Below are positions 1-8,392 of a stretch of DNA of 64,000 nt, piece by piece. Positions within the stretch are counted from its first letter, which is position 1; each line of letters starts with the position of its first letter. The notes under the pieces were generated by a model that worked only from the letters and a program-made list of their open reading frames with translations, did not search any database and had not been told where the DNA came from. The stretch covers positions 310,001 through 374,000 of the forward strand of contig NZ_VISR01000002.1 in assembly GCF_007827595.1 (NCBI RefSeq), given 5' to 3'. Origin of the DNA: Streptomyces sp. BK340. GTDB taxonomy: Bacteria > Actinomycetota > Actinomycetes > Streptomycetales > Streptomycetaceae. The position numbers and the translations under genes were made by a program.

Positions 1-916
1 AGAAGCCGTACCCCTCCAGGGAGAGCGGTATCAGGGCCGTGAAGGCGTCGTAGATCTGCGCCACGTCCACGTCCTCGGGCGTGAAGTCGGCGTGCTTCCA
101 CAGATGCCGGGCGGCGGTCCAGGCCGGGCCGGTGAGCGGGTCGTCGTTCCAGTAGTTGACCATTCCGTGGTGCTGGGCGGGCAGTCCCTGGGCGGCGGAG
201 TGGACGTAGACGGGCTTCTTGGCGCAGTCCCGGGCGCGCTCCCTGCTGACGACGACACAGGCCAGTGCGCCGTCCGTCTCCAGGCAGTTGTCGAAGAGGC
301 ACAGGGGCTCACTGATCCAGCGGGAGGTCATGTACATCTCGCGGGTGAGCGGCCGTTCGTACATCACCGCCGCCGGGTTCTGGTTGGCCCGGTTCCGGCA
401 GGCGAGGGCGACGTTGAAGAGATGATCCCGGGTCGCGCCGAACTCGTGCATGTAGCGGCGCGCGAGCATGGCGATCTCGTCGGCGGGCCGGAGCAGCCCG
501 AAGGGCCGGGTCCACTGGGCGGGCGTGGGCAGCTGGACGGCGGTGTTGGTCCAGGGCCGGGGCCCGCTGCCCCGCTTCCGCGACCGCCAGGCGACCCCGA
601 CCGTGGCCTGCCCGGAAGCGATGGCGGACGCCAGGTGGGCCACGGTCGCACAGGACCCCCCACCCCCGTACCCGACCTTGCTGAAGAAGGTGAGGTCCCC
701 GAAGCCGACCGCCTTGGCCAGCTCCACCTCGTCCGTCTCCTCCATGGTGTAGGAGGCGAGGGCGTCGACCTCGCCGGGTGCGATCCCGGCGTCCTCCAGG
801 GCGGCGAGCACGGCCCGGCAGGCGAGCGTCTTCTCGTCCTCCGGAAGGTGTTTGGCGAAGGCGGTCTGCCCGATCCCGACGATGGCGGTGACGTCCTTCA
901 GCCCCGTTACTGCCAT
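1..916 (-). CDS. Thiolase-like lipid-transfer protein (3' end outside window)
   Basis: About 305 residues are visible; the C-terminus, with the catalytic His and second Cys, lies beyond the left edge. The family (SCP2-type thiolases or lipid-transfer proteins) acts on acyl-CoA or acyl-chain substrates in beta-oxidation and steroid side-chain pathways. The glycine-rich GGGGSCATVAHLA stretch places the candidate nucleophile at Cys89. The start ATG at 916 is preferred over the ATG at 923, which is in another frame. The gene is divergent from an acyl-CoA ligase, and the 87-bp gap holds two copies of the shared palindrome, so both genes are probably controlled together. The substrate is unknown. 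Confidence 0.85.
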   Translation of the reverse strand, partial: MAVTGLKDVTAIVGIGQTAFAKHLPEDEKTLACRAVLAALEDAGIAPGEVDALASYTMEETDEVELAKAVGFGDLTFFSKVGYGGGGSCATVAHLASAIASGQATVGVAWRSRKRGSGPRPWTNTAVQLPTPAQWTRPFGLLRPADEIAMLARRYMHEFGATRDHLFNVALACRNRANQNPAAVMYERPLTREMYMTSRWISEPLCLFDNCLETDGALACVVVSRERARDCAKKPVYVHSAAQGLPAQHHGMVNYWNDDPLTGPAWTAARHLWKHADFTPEDVDVAQIYDAFTALIPLSLEGYGF

Positions 917-941
917 GGTGCATACACCCACCCTTCCTTTG

Positions 942-983
942 CTGACAGCCCGTCAGGTTACAGCTAATCTGACGGTCAGTCAG
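942..983. promoter_or_regulatory. Two operator copies in the thiolase/ligase divergent promoter
   Basis: CTGACAGCCCGTCAG (942-956) and CTGACGGTCAGTCAG (969-983) each match the consensus CTGACG-N3-CGTCAG with one mismatch. Their start-to-start spacing is 27 bp. Length and dyad symmetry suit a TetR-type repressor. Related copies occur at 6177, 9160/9187 and 37985. The cognate regulator is not identifiable in the window. Confidence 0.7.
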
Positions 984-1003
984 CTAGAGCGCAGGGGGCT
1001 GCT

Positions 1004-2596
1004 ATGAGTGACTGGGGCACCATCCCGGGTCTGGTGCGATGGTCGGCCGAGCGGTACGCGGACACCGAGGCGGTGGTCGAGGGCCGTACGAGGATCACGT
1101 ACGCGCAACTCGGCGCCCGTGTGGAGCGTGCGGCGGCGGCCTGTCTGGCGAGCGGGGTGCGGGTCGGCGACCGGGTGGCGGTCTGGGCCCCCAACTCCCT
1201 CGACTGGATCGTCTCGGCCCTGGGCGCGGTGTCGGCGGGCGCGGTCCTGGTCCCGCTCAACACCCGCTTCAAGGGCACGGAGGCGGCGGACGTGCTGCGC
1301 CGCAGCGGGGCCCGCCTGCTGTTCGTGACGGGCACGTTCCTGGGCACGTCGTACGTGGCGTCGCTGAGGCGGGCGGCGGGGACGTCCGAGGGCCTGGGGC
1401 ATCCGCTCCCGGGGTTGCCGGCACTGGAACAGGTGGTGGTCCTCGCGGACGACGCCCCCCAGGACTTCCGCACCTGGAAGGACTTCCTGGCGACGGGCGA
1501 GGGCGTGGGCGAGTCCGACGTGCAGGCTCGCGCCGCCTCGTTGGACGGCACTCACCTCTCGGACATCATCTTCACCTCGGGGACGACGGGCCGCCCCAAG
1601 GGCGCGATGATCACCCATGGGCAGACGCTGACGGCGTACGAGATCTGGGCGGACCTGGCCGGCCTGCGCGCCACCGACCGCTATCTGATCGTCAACCCCT
1701 TCTTCCACACCTTCGGCTACAAGGCCGGGGTGATCGCCTGCCTGATGCGCGGGGCGACGATGATCCCGCAGCCGGTGTTCAACGTCGACACGGCGCTGGC
1801 GAACATCGCCGCGGAACGGGTGTCGGTCCTCCCGGGGCCGCCCACCCTCCACCAGTCCCTCCTGGACCACCCGTCCCGGGACACCCACGACCTCTCGGCA
1901 CTGAGGCTCGTGGTGACCGGGGCGGCGGTGGTACCGCTGCGCCTGGTGGAACGCCTGCGCGGCGAACTGGGCGTGGGGACCGTCCTGACGGCGTACGGAC
2001 TCTCGGAGGCGAGCGGCATCGTCACGATGTGCCGCCGCGGCGACGACCCGTCGGTGATCGCGTCCACCTCGGGCCGCGCGATCCCCGGTACGGAAGTGCA
2101 CGTGGTCGACGCGGGAGGCTCACCGGTACCGCCCGGCACACCCGGAGAGGTCCGGGTCCGGGGCTTCAACGTCATGCGGGGTTACTACGAGGACCCGGCG
2201 GCGACGGCGGAGACGATCTCCCCGGACGGCTGGCTGAGCACAGGCGACATCGGCGTCCTCGACCCCTCCGGCAACCTCCGCATCACGGACCGCCTCAAGG
2301 ACATGTTCATAGTCGGCGGCTTCAACGCGTACCCGGCGGAGATAGAGCAACTCCTGGGCCTCCACCCGGACGTGGCCGACGTGGCGGTCATCGGCGTACC
2401 GGACGCGCGCCTGGGCGAGGTCGGCAAGGCGTACGTGGTGCGCAGGCCGGGGTCAGTACTGACCTCCGACGACCTGATCGCCTGGTCCCGCAGGGAGATG
2501 GCCAACTACAAGGTGCCGAGGGCGGTGGAGTTCGTGGGGGCGCTGCCCAGGAATGCGAGCGGGAAAGTGGTGAAGGGGGAGCTGCGCGGGCGGTGA
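1004..2596 (+). CDS. Fatty-acid/aryl acyl-CoA synthetase (AMP-forming, FadD3-like)
   Basis: The 530-residue ANL-superfamily ligase activates a carboxylic acid through an acyl-AMP to its CoA thioester. The P-loop-like AMP motif TSGTTGRPKG is at 191-200, YGLSEASG follows near 335, the STGDIG hinge aspartate region near 410, and the catalytic lysine is Lys521 in NASGKVVKGEL. Start ATG 1004 has a GCAGGGGG ribosome site just upstream. It is the first gene right of the paired operators and is followed by a GC hairpin. The closest named group I recognise is FadD3-like, which in mycobacteria handles a steroid ring fragment. Nothing in the sequence fixes the substrate. Confidence 0.9.
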   Translation: MSDWGTIPGLVRWSAERYADTEAVVEGRTRITYAQLGARVERAAAACLASGVRVGDRVAVWAPNSLDWIVSALGAVSAGAVLVPLNTRFKGTEAADVLRRSGARLLFVTGTFLGTSYVASLRRAAGTSEGLGHPLPGLPALEQVVVLADDAPQDFRTWKDFLATGEGVGESDVQARAASLDGTHLSDIIFTSGTTGRPKGAMITHGQTLTAYEIWADLAGLRATDRYLIVNPFFHTFGYKAGVIACLMRGATMIPQPVFNVDTALANIAAERVSVLPGPPTLHQSLLDHPSRDTHDLSALRLVVTGAAVVPLRLVERLRGELGVGTVLTAYGLSEASGIVTMCRRGDDPSVIASTSGRAIPGTEVHVVDAGGSPVPPGTPGEVRVRGFNVMRGYYEDPAATAETISPDGWLSTGDIGVLDPSGNLRITDRLKDMFIVGGFNAYPAEIEQLLGLHPDVADVAVIGVPDARLGEVGKAYVVRRPGSVLTSDDLIAWSRREMANYKVPRAVEFVGALPRNASGKVVKGELRGR

Positions 2597-2625
2597 AGCC
2601 ACCGCCACGCGTCCGGACACACCTC

Positions 2626-2660
2626 GGCCGCGGCGGCTCCCCCTCCGCGCCGCCGCGGCC
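2626..2660. terminator. Hairpin terminator between ligase and afsS
   Basis: A perfect 12-bp stem (2626-2637 with 2649-2660, arm GGCCGCGGCGGC) encloses an 11-nt loop, 29 bp after the ligase stop and 25 bp beyond the end of afsS. It could stop transcription from both convergent genes. There is no U-tract, as is usual in Streptomyces. Confidence 0.6.
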
Positions 2661-2685
2661 GTTCCCCGTCCGGTGAAAGGTCTGA

Positions 2686-2853
2686 TCAGGCCTTCTCGTC
2701 GGTGGCGTGGGTGTTGTCCGGAGTCGCCACGCCGGTGTCCTCGCCCGCCGCCAGAGTGACCGGCTTCAGCGGCTCGCTGGTGGCGTGCGTGTTCAGCGTG
2801 GTCACCTCGGGGGCCGAGGTCTCCGGCTGCGTCGTCTTCTTGGCGTCGCTCAT
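2686..2853 (-). CDS. afsS: AfsS-like small regulatory protein
   Basis: The 55-residue product belongs to the Streptomyces 'sigma-like' AfsS family, pleiotropic activators of secondary metabolism made under AfsR control. Two near-identical decapeptides are visible, TTLNTHATSE (18-27) and PDNTHATDE (45-53). AfsS proteins are built from such repeats and have no known enzymatic fold. Start ATG 2853 is preceded by GGGAG at good spacing; an in-frame ATG at 2931 would add an unconserved leader. It lies directly downstream of afsR on the same strand, the arrangement known from S. coelicolor. SARP-type direct repeats and a leader hairpin lie upstream. It is slightly shorter than the 63-residue S. coelicolor protein. 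Confidence 0.85.
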   Translation of the reverse strand: MSDAKKTTQPETSAPEVTTLNTHATSEPLKPVTLAAGEDTGVATPDNTHATDEKA

Positions 2854-2891
2854 GACTGCTCCCCTGATGCTCTGTGCGGTGGGTCGGAAAG

Positions 2892-2929
2892 GCCCGCTCG
2901 GCTGCTCCCCCTGGTGCGGCCGAGCGGGC
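2892..2929 (-). promoter_or_regulatory. Stable hairpin in the afsS leader
   Basis: Arms GCCCGCTCGGC (2892-2902) and GCCGAGCGGGC (2919-2929) pair perfectly over 11 bp with a 16-nt loop. The hairpin sits about 40-75 nt before the afsS start codon and downstream of its presumed promoter. It could be an attenuator, an RNA-stability element or a leaky afsR terminator. The function is inferred. Confidence 0.5.
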
Positions 2930-2944
2930 ACTTATGGGCCGGTA

Positions 2945-2956
2945 CACCTTAAGGTG
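2945..2956. promoter_or_regulatory. 12-bp palindrome CACCTTAAGGTG in the afsS upstream region
   Basis: A perfect, relatively AT-centred dyad lies between the AfsR-type repeats and the leader hairpin of afsS. It may bind an additional regulator. No specific protein can be assigned. Confidence 0.35.
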
Positions 2957-3019
2957 CGCCCATATGACGTCCCGTCTGCCCCCCGACGCGACGGATCGAC
3001 ACGACTGAGAGTGCCGTGC

Positions 3020-3041
3020 GGCGATAAACGAACGATGAACG
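3020..3041 (-). promoter_or_regulatory. Tandem 11-bp repeats: AfsR/PhoP-type box upstream of afsS
   Basis: On the minus strand CGTTCATCGTT (3041-3031) is followed directly by CGTTTATCGCC (3030-3020). The 11-bp direct-repeat period and the GTTCATC core match what is known of SARP heptamer repeats and of PHO boxes. In S. coelicolor AfsR and PhoP compete at the afsS promoter. The site lies 15 bp past the afsR stop and reads toward afsS. Confidence 0.7.
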
Positions 3042-3056
3042 TGCAGGACCCTGCTC

Positions 3057-6023
3057 TCAGAGCACTGCGCGTGCCTCGAGCAGAGCCCTCACCTCATCGG
3101 CCTCCGGTGCGCCCAGCGCCTCGAAGATGCTCAGGGCCTCCTGCAGACAGACCTGCGCACGACCGCTCTGCCCGATGCCGCTCAGCGCCCGGCCGAGTGC
3201 CGTGAGCACGTTGCCGCGCCGCCACTCCCCGCCGATTCCGCGGAGGAGGGTCAGCGCCGACTCCGCGTTGGTGGCGGCCTGTGCGAGTCGCCGGGCGGCG
3301 AGGTCGACCTCCGCGAGACGGAAGAGGGTCATGCCCTCCCACAGCCGCTGCCGGCTGTCGCGGAACACGGCACGGGCCTCCTCCAGGCGCTCGGCGGCCA
3401 GATCGAGCTGGCCGCTCTGGGTGAGCGCGAGCCCCAGCGCGTAGCGGCCGTTGGCGCCCTTGAACGCGTGGCCCATGTCGTCGTACATGTCCGTCCCCTG
3501 CTGGGCCAGGGACACCGCACTCGCGGTACGGCCCGTCGCCAGGTGTATCCGCGAGAGGTTGCACAGGGCGCTGGCCTCACCGGGCCGGTCACCGGCGGAA
3601 CGGAAGCTCTCGATGGCCCGCGTCAGATGACTCTCGCCGACGTCGTACCGGCTCTGGTACAGGGCGATGACCCCGAGCATGTTGGACGCCCAGCACTGGG
3701 GAAGGGGGTCACCCGCCACCTCGGCCAGTCGCACGGCCTCGGCGGCCTCCTGGTCTGCCAGTTCGAAGCGGCCGGACATGTGGTGGCCGTTGGCCAGGGT
3801 GACCAGGGCGCGGGCCTCCGCACGCTCGTCACGGCAGCTCCGTGCGGCGGCACGGACCGCGGTTCCGGTTGCCTCGTACTCCTTGGAGTTGGCCCCCGAT
3901 TCGGCGAGGTCGATGGCTGCCCACAACAGGTCCACGGCCCGCCTCAGCTGATCGGGCCGGGTCGACTGACGTACGCACGCGAGCAGGCAGATCGCCTCGC
4001 AGTACAGCCAGTCCTGGGCCTCGTGCCGCTCCTCGAACACCAGCCCCGCATACTCGGTCGGCTCCAGGTGGTCCACCAGCCGGTCTCCCGGGCGCTCGAT
4101 CGCGTAGACCCCTGCCGCCGTGGCCAGGTAGAAGTCCAGCAGGCGCGACATCGCAGCCTCCCGCTCGCTCGGCGGCTGCTCGTCCCGCTCCGCGCAGGCT
4201 CGCGCGTAGAGCCGTACCAGGTCGTGGAAGCGGTAGCGGCCCGGTGCCGCGGACTCCAGCAGGGAGGTGTCCACCAGGGACTCCAGCAGGTCCTCGGTGT
4301 CCTCCGGGGGGAGGTCGAGGATCGCTGCCGCGGCGGCGAGGGACATGTCCGGGCCGTCGGCCAGGCCCAGCAGGCGGAACGCGCGGGCCTGGGCCGGCTC
4401 CAGCTGGCCGTACCCCAGCTCGAAGGTGGCCTTGACCGCCAGGTCCCCGGCCTGCAGCTCGTCGAGCCGGCGGCGCTCGTCCGCGAGCTTGACCGCCAGG
4501 ACCGAGACCGTCCAGGTGCGGCGGGCCGCGAGCCGGGAGGCGGCGATGCGGATCGCGAGGGGGAGGAAGCCGCAGGCGGCCACCACGTCCAGTGCGGCCT
4601 CGCGCTCGGCCGCCACGCGCTCCTCGCCCACGATCTTCGTGAACAGGGCCAGCGCCTCGTCGGGGGACATGACGTCGAGGTCCACCAGGTGGGCGCCCGC
4701 CAGGTCCAGCATCCGCACCCGGGAGGTCACCAGCGCCGCGCAGCCCTCCGTGCCGGGCAGCAGTGGCCGTACCTGGGCCGCGTCCTTCGCGTTGTCCAGC
4801 AGGACCAGCACCCGGCGGCCGTCCAGGACCGAGCGGTACAGGGCCGCGCGCTCCTCCAGGGAGTCCGGGATCGCCGAGTCCGCCGTGCCCAGGGCCCTCA
4901 AGAACGACCCCAGCACCGTCTCCGGTTCCGCGGGCCGCGGCCCAGCCCCCTGCAGGTCCACGTACAGCTGTCCGTCGGGGAAGGCGGGCCGCGCCCTGTG
5001 GGCGACATGCACAGCCAGCGTGGTCTTCCCCACGCCCCCGATCCCGGCGAGCGCCGAGACCGCCATCACGCTGCCCTCCGCCTCGGACGCGGACGCCAGT
5101 ACCTCGCTCAGCTCGGACACGAAGGCCGAGCGGCCCGTGAAGTCCGGGACGGAGGCCGGGAGCTGGGCCGGGCGGACCGGGACCACGGCGGGTTCGGTGG
5201 CCGGGGTGGAGGGTTCCGCGAGGGCCTCGTCGGCCTGGAGGATGCGCTGTTGCAGTTCGCGCAGGCCGGGCCGCGGGTCCACGCCCAGCTCCTCCGCGAG
5301 GAGGCGCCGCGTGTCCGCGTAGACCGCGAGGGCCTCCGCCTGGCGGCCGCTGCGGTAGAGGGCCAGCATCAGCAGTTCGCGCAGGCGCTCACGGAGCGGG
5401 TGGGCCGCCGTCAGGGCCGTCAGTTCCGAGACCGCCTCCGCGTGGCAGCCCTGCTCCAGGTCCATGTCCAGGCGGGACTCCAGGAGCTGCAGGCGCCATT
5501 CCTCCAGGCGGACCCGCTGGGCGTCGGCGTAGGGGCCCGGCACGCCGGCCAGTGGCTCGCCGTCCCACAGGGCCAGGGCCCGGTTCAGCACCTCGCGCGC
5601 CTGACGCAGATCCCCGGCGCTGCGCGCCTTCTCCGCCTCCGTCGCGAGGTCCTGCGCCACCGCCACGTCCAGGGCGCCCTCGCCGAGGCCCCGTACCGCG
5701 TAGCCGCCGGACTCGCTCGCCAGGACCCCGGGGTCCAGGATCTTGCGCAGCCGGGAGGCGTACGTCCGCAGCGCCGCCAGCGCCTGCGACGGTGGCTCGG
5801 CGCCCCAGAGCGCGTCGATCAGCTCCGCCGCCGTCGCCGTACGGCCCTCGCGCAGCAGCAGGGCGGCCAGCAGGGCGCGCTGCTGAGGGGAACCGGTGTT
5901 CAGCGTCTCCTCGCCGAGCCAGGCCCGCACCGGACCGAGCACGCTGAAGCGCAACGCCGCCGGCGCCGCGATGGCCGCGGAGCCGGGACGTCGCTGCTCA
6001 GGCACTCGCGGCCGACCGTCCAT
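3057..6023 (-). CDS. afsR: AfsR: SARP-family regulator with NB-ARC ATPase and TPR domains
   Basis: The 988-residue regulator begins with an OmpR/SARP winged-helix DNA-binding domain (about 25-115) and a bacterial activation domain (about 120-265). An NB-ARC/AP-ATPase follows, with P-loop GIGGVGKTT at 327-335, and C-terminal TPR-like helices run from about 690 to 980. AfsR is phosphorylated by AfsK-type kinases, hydrolyses ATP and activates afsS, raising antibiotic production. Length, N-terminal sequence and the adjacent afsS all fit the S. coelicolor 993-residue AfsR. ATG 6023 is the only good start, though its ribosome site is weak. No TTA codon was seen. A pathway-specific SARP/STAND regulator is the alternative, made unlikely by afsS. 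Confidence 0.9.
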   Translation of the reverse strand: MDGRPRVPEQRRPGSAAIAAPAALRFSVLGPVRAWLGEETLNTGSPQQRALLAALLLREGRTATAAELIDALWGAEPPSQALAALRTYASRLRKILDPGVLASESGGYAVRGLGEGALDVAVAQDLATEAEKARSAGDLRQAREVLNRALALWDGEPLAGVPGPYADAQRVRLEEWRLQLLESRLDMDLEQGCHAEAVSELTALTAAHPLRERLRELLMLALYRSGRQAEALAVYADTRRLLAEELGVDPRPGLRELQQRILQADEALAEPSTPATEPAVVPVRPAQLPASVPDFTGRSAFVSELSEVLASASEAEGSVMAVSALAGIGGVGKTTLAVHVAHRARPAFPDGQLYVDLQGAGPRPAEPETVLGSFLRALGTADSAIPDSLEERAALYRSVLDGRRVLVLLDNAKDAAQVRPLLPGTEGCAALVTSRVRMLDLAGAHLVDLDVMSPDEALALFTKIVGEERVAAEREAALDVVAACGFLPLAIRIAASRLAARRTWTVSVLAVKLADERRRLDELQAGDLAVKATFELGYGQLEPAQARAFRLLGLADGPDMSLAAAAAILDLPPEDTEDLLESLVDTSLLESAAPGRYRFHDLVRLYARACAERDEQPPSEREAAMSRLLDFYLATAAGVYAIERPGDRLVDHLEPTEYAGLVFEERHEAQDWLYCEAICLLACVRQSTRPDQLRRAVDLLWAAIDLAESGANSKEYEATGTAVRAAARSCRDERAEARALVTLANGHHMSGRFELADQEAAEAVRLAEVAGDPLPQCWASNMLGVIALYQSRYDVGESHLTRAIESFRSAGDRPGEASALCNLSRIHLATGRTASAVSLAQQGTDMYDDMGHAFKGANGRYALGLALTQSGQLDLAAERLEEARAVFRDSRQRLWEGMTLFRLAEVDLAARRLAQAATNAESALTLLRGIGGEWRRGNVLTALGRALSGIGQSGRAQVCLQEALSIFEALGAPEADEVRALLEARAVL

Positions 6024-6176
6024 GCGTTCGCCCCCCTAGGCATCACGAACAACCCCGTCAGTTTGCCTTGTTCGGGGCGGTTCCGTCAGCCGGGGGAGAC
6101 GCCGATCACAGGCCGGTACGCCGCAGTACACAAGGCCCTCACAAGGTCTTCGCACACAGTGGGCCGGACTCAGCAG

Positions 6177-6191
6177 CTGACGGACCGTCAG
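6177..6191. promoter_or_regulatory. Operator CTGACGGACCGTCAG upstream of the amidohydrolase operon
   Basis: A perfect dyad of the regulon consensus (CTGACG-N3-CGTCAG) ends 21 bp before the ATG at 6213, where a repressor would block transcription start. No second copy is seen at a 27-bp offset here, unlike the sites at 942 and 9160. Confidence 0.7.
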
Positions 6192-6212
6192 ATCGGCGCT
6201 ACCGTGAGCGCC

Positions 6213-7463
6213 ATGGACACCCAGGACGCCCAGAACATCCCGAGTGACTTTCCGCGGATCATCTCCGTCGACGACCACACCGTGGAGCCTGCCCATGTCT
6301 GGCAGGACCGGCTGCCGAAGAAGTACCTGGACACCGGGCCACGGACGGTCCGCGCCCCACTGAGGGAAATGACCTTCCTGGGCGGGCGGTTCAAGCCCGT
6401 CATGGGTGAGCCGGGCGACGACGGCCCCGTCGGCGACTGGTGGGTCTACGAGGATCTGCACCGGCCGCTGACCCGGCTGGACACCGCCGTCGGGTACGAC
6501 CGGGACGAGATCAAGCTCGAAGTCATCACCTACGAGCAGATGCGGCCCGGGTCGTACGACGTCACGCAGCGGCTCGCCGACATGGACGTCAACCACGTCC
6601 AGTCCGCCCTGTGCTTCCCGACCTTCCCGCGCTTCTGCGGCCAGACCTTCACCGAGGCCCGGGACCGCGACCTCGCCCTGCTCTGCGTCCGCGCCTACAA
6701 CGACTGGATGGTGGAGGAGTGGTGCGGGCCGGCCGCGCGGGGGCGGCTCATACCGCTCACCCTCATCCCCCTCTGGGACCCGCACCTGGCCGCCGAGGAG
6801 GTCCGGCGCAACGCCGCCCGCGGCGTCCGGGCCGTCGCCTTCTCCGAGATACCCCCGTACCTGGGCCTGCCGTCGGTCCACGGCGACGAGTGGGATCCGT
6901 TCCTCGCGGCCTGCGACGAGACCGGCACGGTCGTCTCGATGCACATCGGCTCCAGCAGCCGGATGCCGTCCACCTCCGAGGACGCCCCGCCCGCCGTCGG
7001 CTCCACCATCACCTTCGCCAACTGCTGCTTCTCGATGGTGGACTGGCTGATGAGCGGCAAGTTCGAACGCTTCCCGAACCTGAAGGTGATGTACGCGGAG
7101 GGCCAGATCGGCTGGATCCCGTACATCCTGGAGCGCGCCGACGTGGTGTGGGAGGAGAACCGCGGCTGGGGCGGCGTCGCCGACAGGGTCCACCGGCCCC
7201 CGTCCGAGTCCTTCGCCGGCCACGTCTACGGCTGCTTCTTCGACGACGCCTTCGGGCTGCGCAACCTCGACTCCATAGGTGTCGGAAACGTCCTGTACGA
7301 GACCGACTACCCCCACTCCGACTCCACCTGGCCCAAGTCCCGCGAGGTCGGCGAGGCCCAGATGGGGCATCTGCCGGCGGACGTCGTCGAGCGGATCGTC
7401 CGGGGGAACGCGATCGAGCTGCTGGGGCTGACGGCGGACGGGCTGTGGGAGGGGTCCGCGTGA
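6213..7463 (+). CDS. Amidohydrolase-2 family TIM-barrel metal-dependent hydrolase/decarboxylase
   Basis: The 416-residue protein is of the PF04909 type, which hydrolyses or decarboxylates ring or acid substrates with one divalent metal. Candidate ligands are the N-terminal DDH (20-22, where HxH is more usual), His244 in MHIGSSS and Asp365 in ETDYPHSD. ATG 6213 is chosen; GTG 6204 is possible. Neither has a clear Shine-Dalgarno sequence, so a short or leaderless transcript is plausible, and the operator lies just upstream. The stop overlaps the next gene's GTG by 4 bp (GTGA), indicating translational coupling to the LLM enzyme. The substrate is unknown. Confidence 0.85.
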   Translation: MDTQDAQNIPSDFPRIISVDDHTVEPAHVWQDRLPKKYLDTGPRTVRAPLREMTFLGGRFKPVMGEPGDDGPVGDWWVYEDLHRPLTRLDTAVGYDRDEIKLEVITYEQMRPGSYDVTQRLADMDVNHVQSALCFPTFPRFCGQTFTEARDRDLALLCVRAYNDWMVEEWCGPAARGRLIPLTLIPLWDPHLAAEEVRRNAARGVRAVAFSEIPPYLGLPSVHGDEWDPFLAACDETGTVVSMHIGSSSRMPSTSEDAPPAVGSTITFANCCFSMVDWLMSGKFERFPNLKVMYAEGQIGWIPYILERADVVWEENRGWGGVADRVHRPPSESFAGHVYGCFFDDAFGLRNLDSIGVGNVLYETDYPHSDSTWPKSREVGEAQMGHLPADVVERIVRGNAIELLGLTADGLWEGSA

Positions 7464-8383
7464 GTCTCGCCTACGGCATCCAGCTGCCCGTCCAGTCCCA
7501 GAGCACCCTCTACACGGAGGGCTGGGAGGCCGCCGCCGGGCCCGCCGATCTGGTCGAGATCGCGCGGGCCGTGGACCGGGCCGGGTTCGACTACCTCGCC
7601 TGCTGCGACCACGTGGCGATCCCGCGCCGGCTGGCCACGGCGATGAGCACGGTCTGGTACGACCCGGTCGCCACCCTCGCCCATCTGGCCGCGGTGACCG
7701 AGCGGGTCCGGCTGCTCAGTCATGTGGCCGTCGTGGGCCTTCGGCACCCGCTGCTCAGTGCCAAGCAGTACGCGACCCTCGACCATCTCTCCGGCGGGCG
7801 GCTGATCCTCGGTGTGGGCGCCGGGCATGTGCGCGAGGAGTTCGAGGCTCTCCAGGTGGACTTCGAGCGGCGCGGAGCCGTGCTGGACGAGGCGATCGAC
7901 GCGCTGCGCGCCGCCCTCGGGCCCGAGGAGTTCCCCGAGCACCACGGCAAGCTGTACGACTTCGCCGACCTGGGCCAGCGGCCCCGGCCCGCGCAGGAGC
8001 ACGTCCCGGTCTGGATCGGGGGCTCCTCGACCGCCGCCGTCCGCCGGGCCGCGCTGAAGGGCGACGGCTGGCTGCCGCAGGGGGACCCACGCGACCGGCT
8101 GCCCGCGCAGATCGAGCGGCTGCGGCGGCTGCGCGAGGAGCACGGCGTCGAGGCGCCCTGCACCATCGGCGCCATCGCCGAGCCGCTGTACATCGGCCGG
8201 GCCGACTGGCACGTCGGGCGGCGCACCCTCACCGGGTCGCCGGAGGAGATCGCCGAGTCGCTGCGGGCGTACCGCGCGCTGGGCGTGCACCAGATCCAGG
8301 TGCGGTTCCGCAGCCGGAGCCGCAGCGAACTCATCGACCAGATCGGCGTGTTCGGGGCGGAGGTCGCGCCCCGGCTGGACTGA
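7460..8383 (+). CDS. LLM-class (probably F420-dependent) oxidoreductase
   Basis: The 307-residue luciferase-like TIM barrel carries the recurring LDHLSGGRLILGVGAGH segment and a C-terminal TGSPEEIAESLRAY region typical of actinobacterial F420-dependent enzymes. Such proteins transfer hydride between F420 or FMN and small organic substrates. It starts with GTG inside the previous stop and ends 9 bp before an SDR gene, making it the middle gene of a hydrolase-LLM-SDR operon under the 6177 operator. FMN-dependent monooxygenase activity cannot be excluded, but fbiC lies about 14 kb away. Confidence 0.85.
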   Translation: MSLAYGIQLPVQSQSTLYTEGWEAAAGPADLVEIARAVDRAGFDYLACCDHVAIPRRLATAMSTVWYDPVATLAHLAAVTERVRLLSHVAVVGLRHPLLSAKQYATLDHLSGGRLILGVGAGHVREEFEALQVDFERRGAVLDEAIDALRAALGPEEFPEHHGKLYDFADLGQRPRPAQEHVPVWIGGSSTAAVRRAALKGDGWLPQGDPRDRLPAQIERLRRLREEHGVEAPCTIGAIAEPLYIGRADWHVGRRTLTGSPEEIAESLRAYRALGVHQIQVRFRSRSRSELIDQIGVFGAEVAPRLD

Positions 8384-8392
8384 GGAGCGGAC

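Noticed and set aside
2686..6023. Biosynthetic gene cluster with its own SARP regulator
   Set aside because: The AfsS neighbour and full-length AfsR architecture indicate the global regulator; no PKS, NRPS or other core biosynthetic gene is in the window.
3468..7463. A very long open frame on the plus strand opposite afsR
   Set aside because: Only the part from 6213 is coding. The rest is the antisense shadow of afsR, which is common in high-GC DNA; its product is low-complexity Gly/Arg/Gln-rich.
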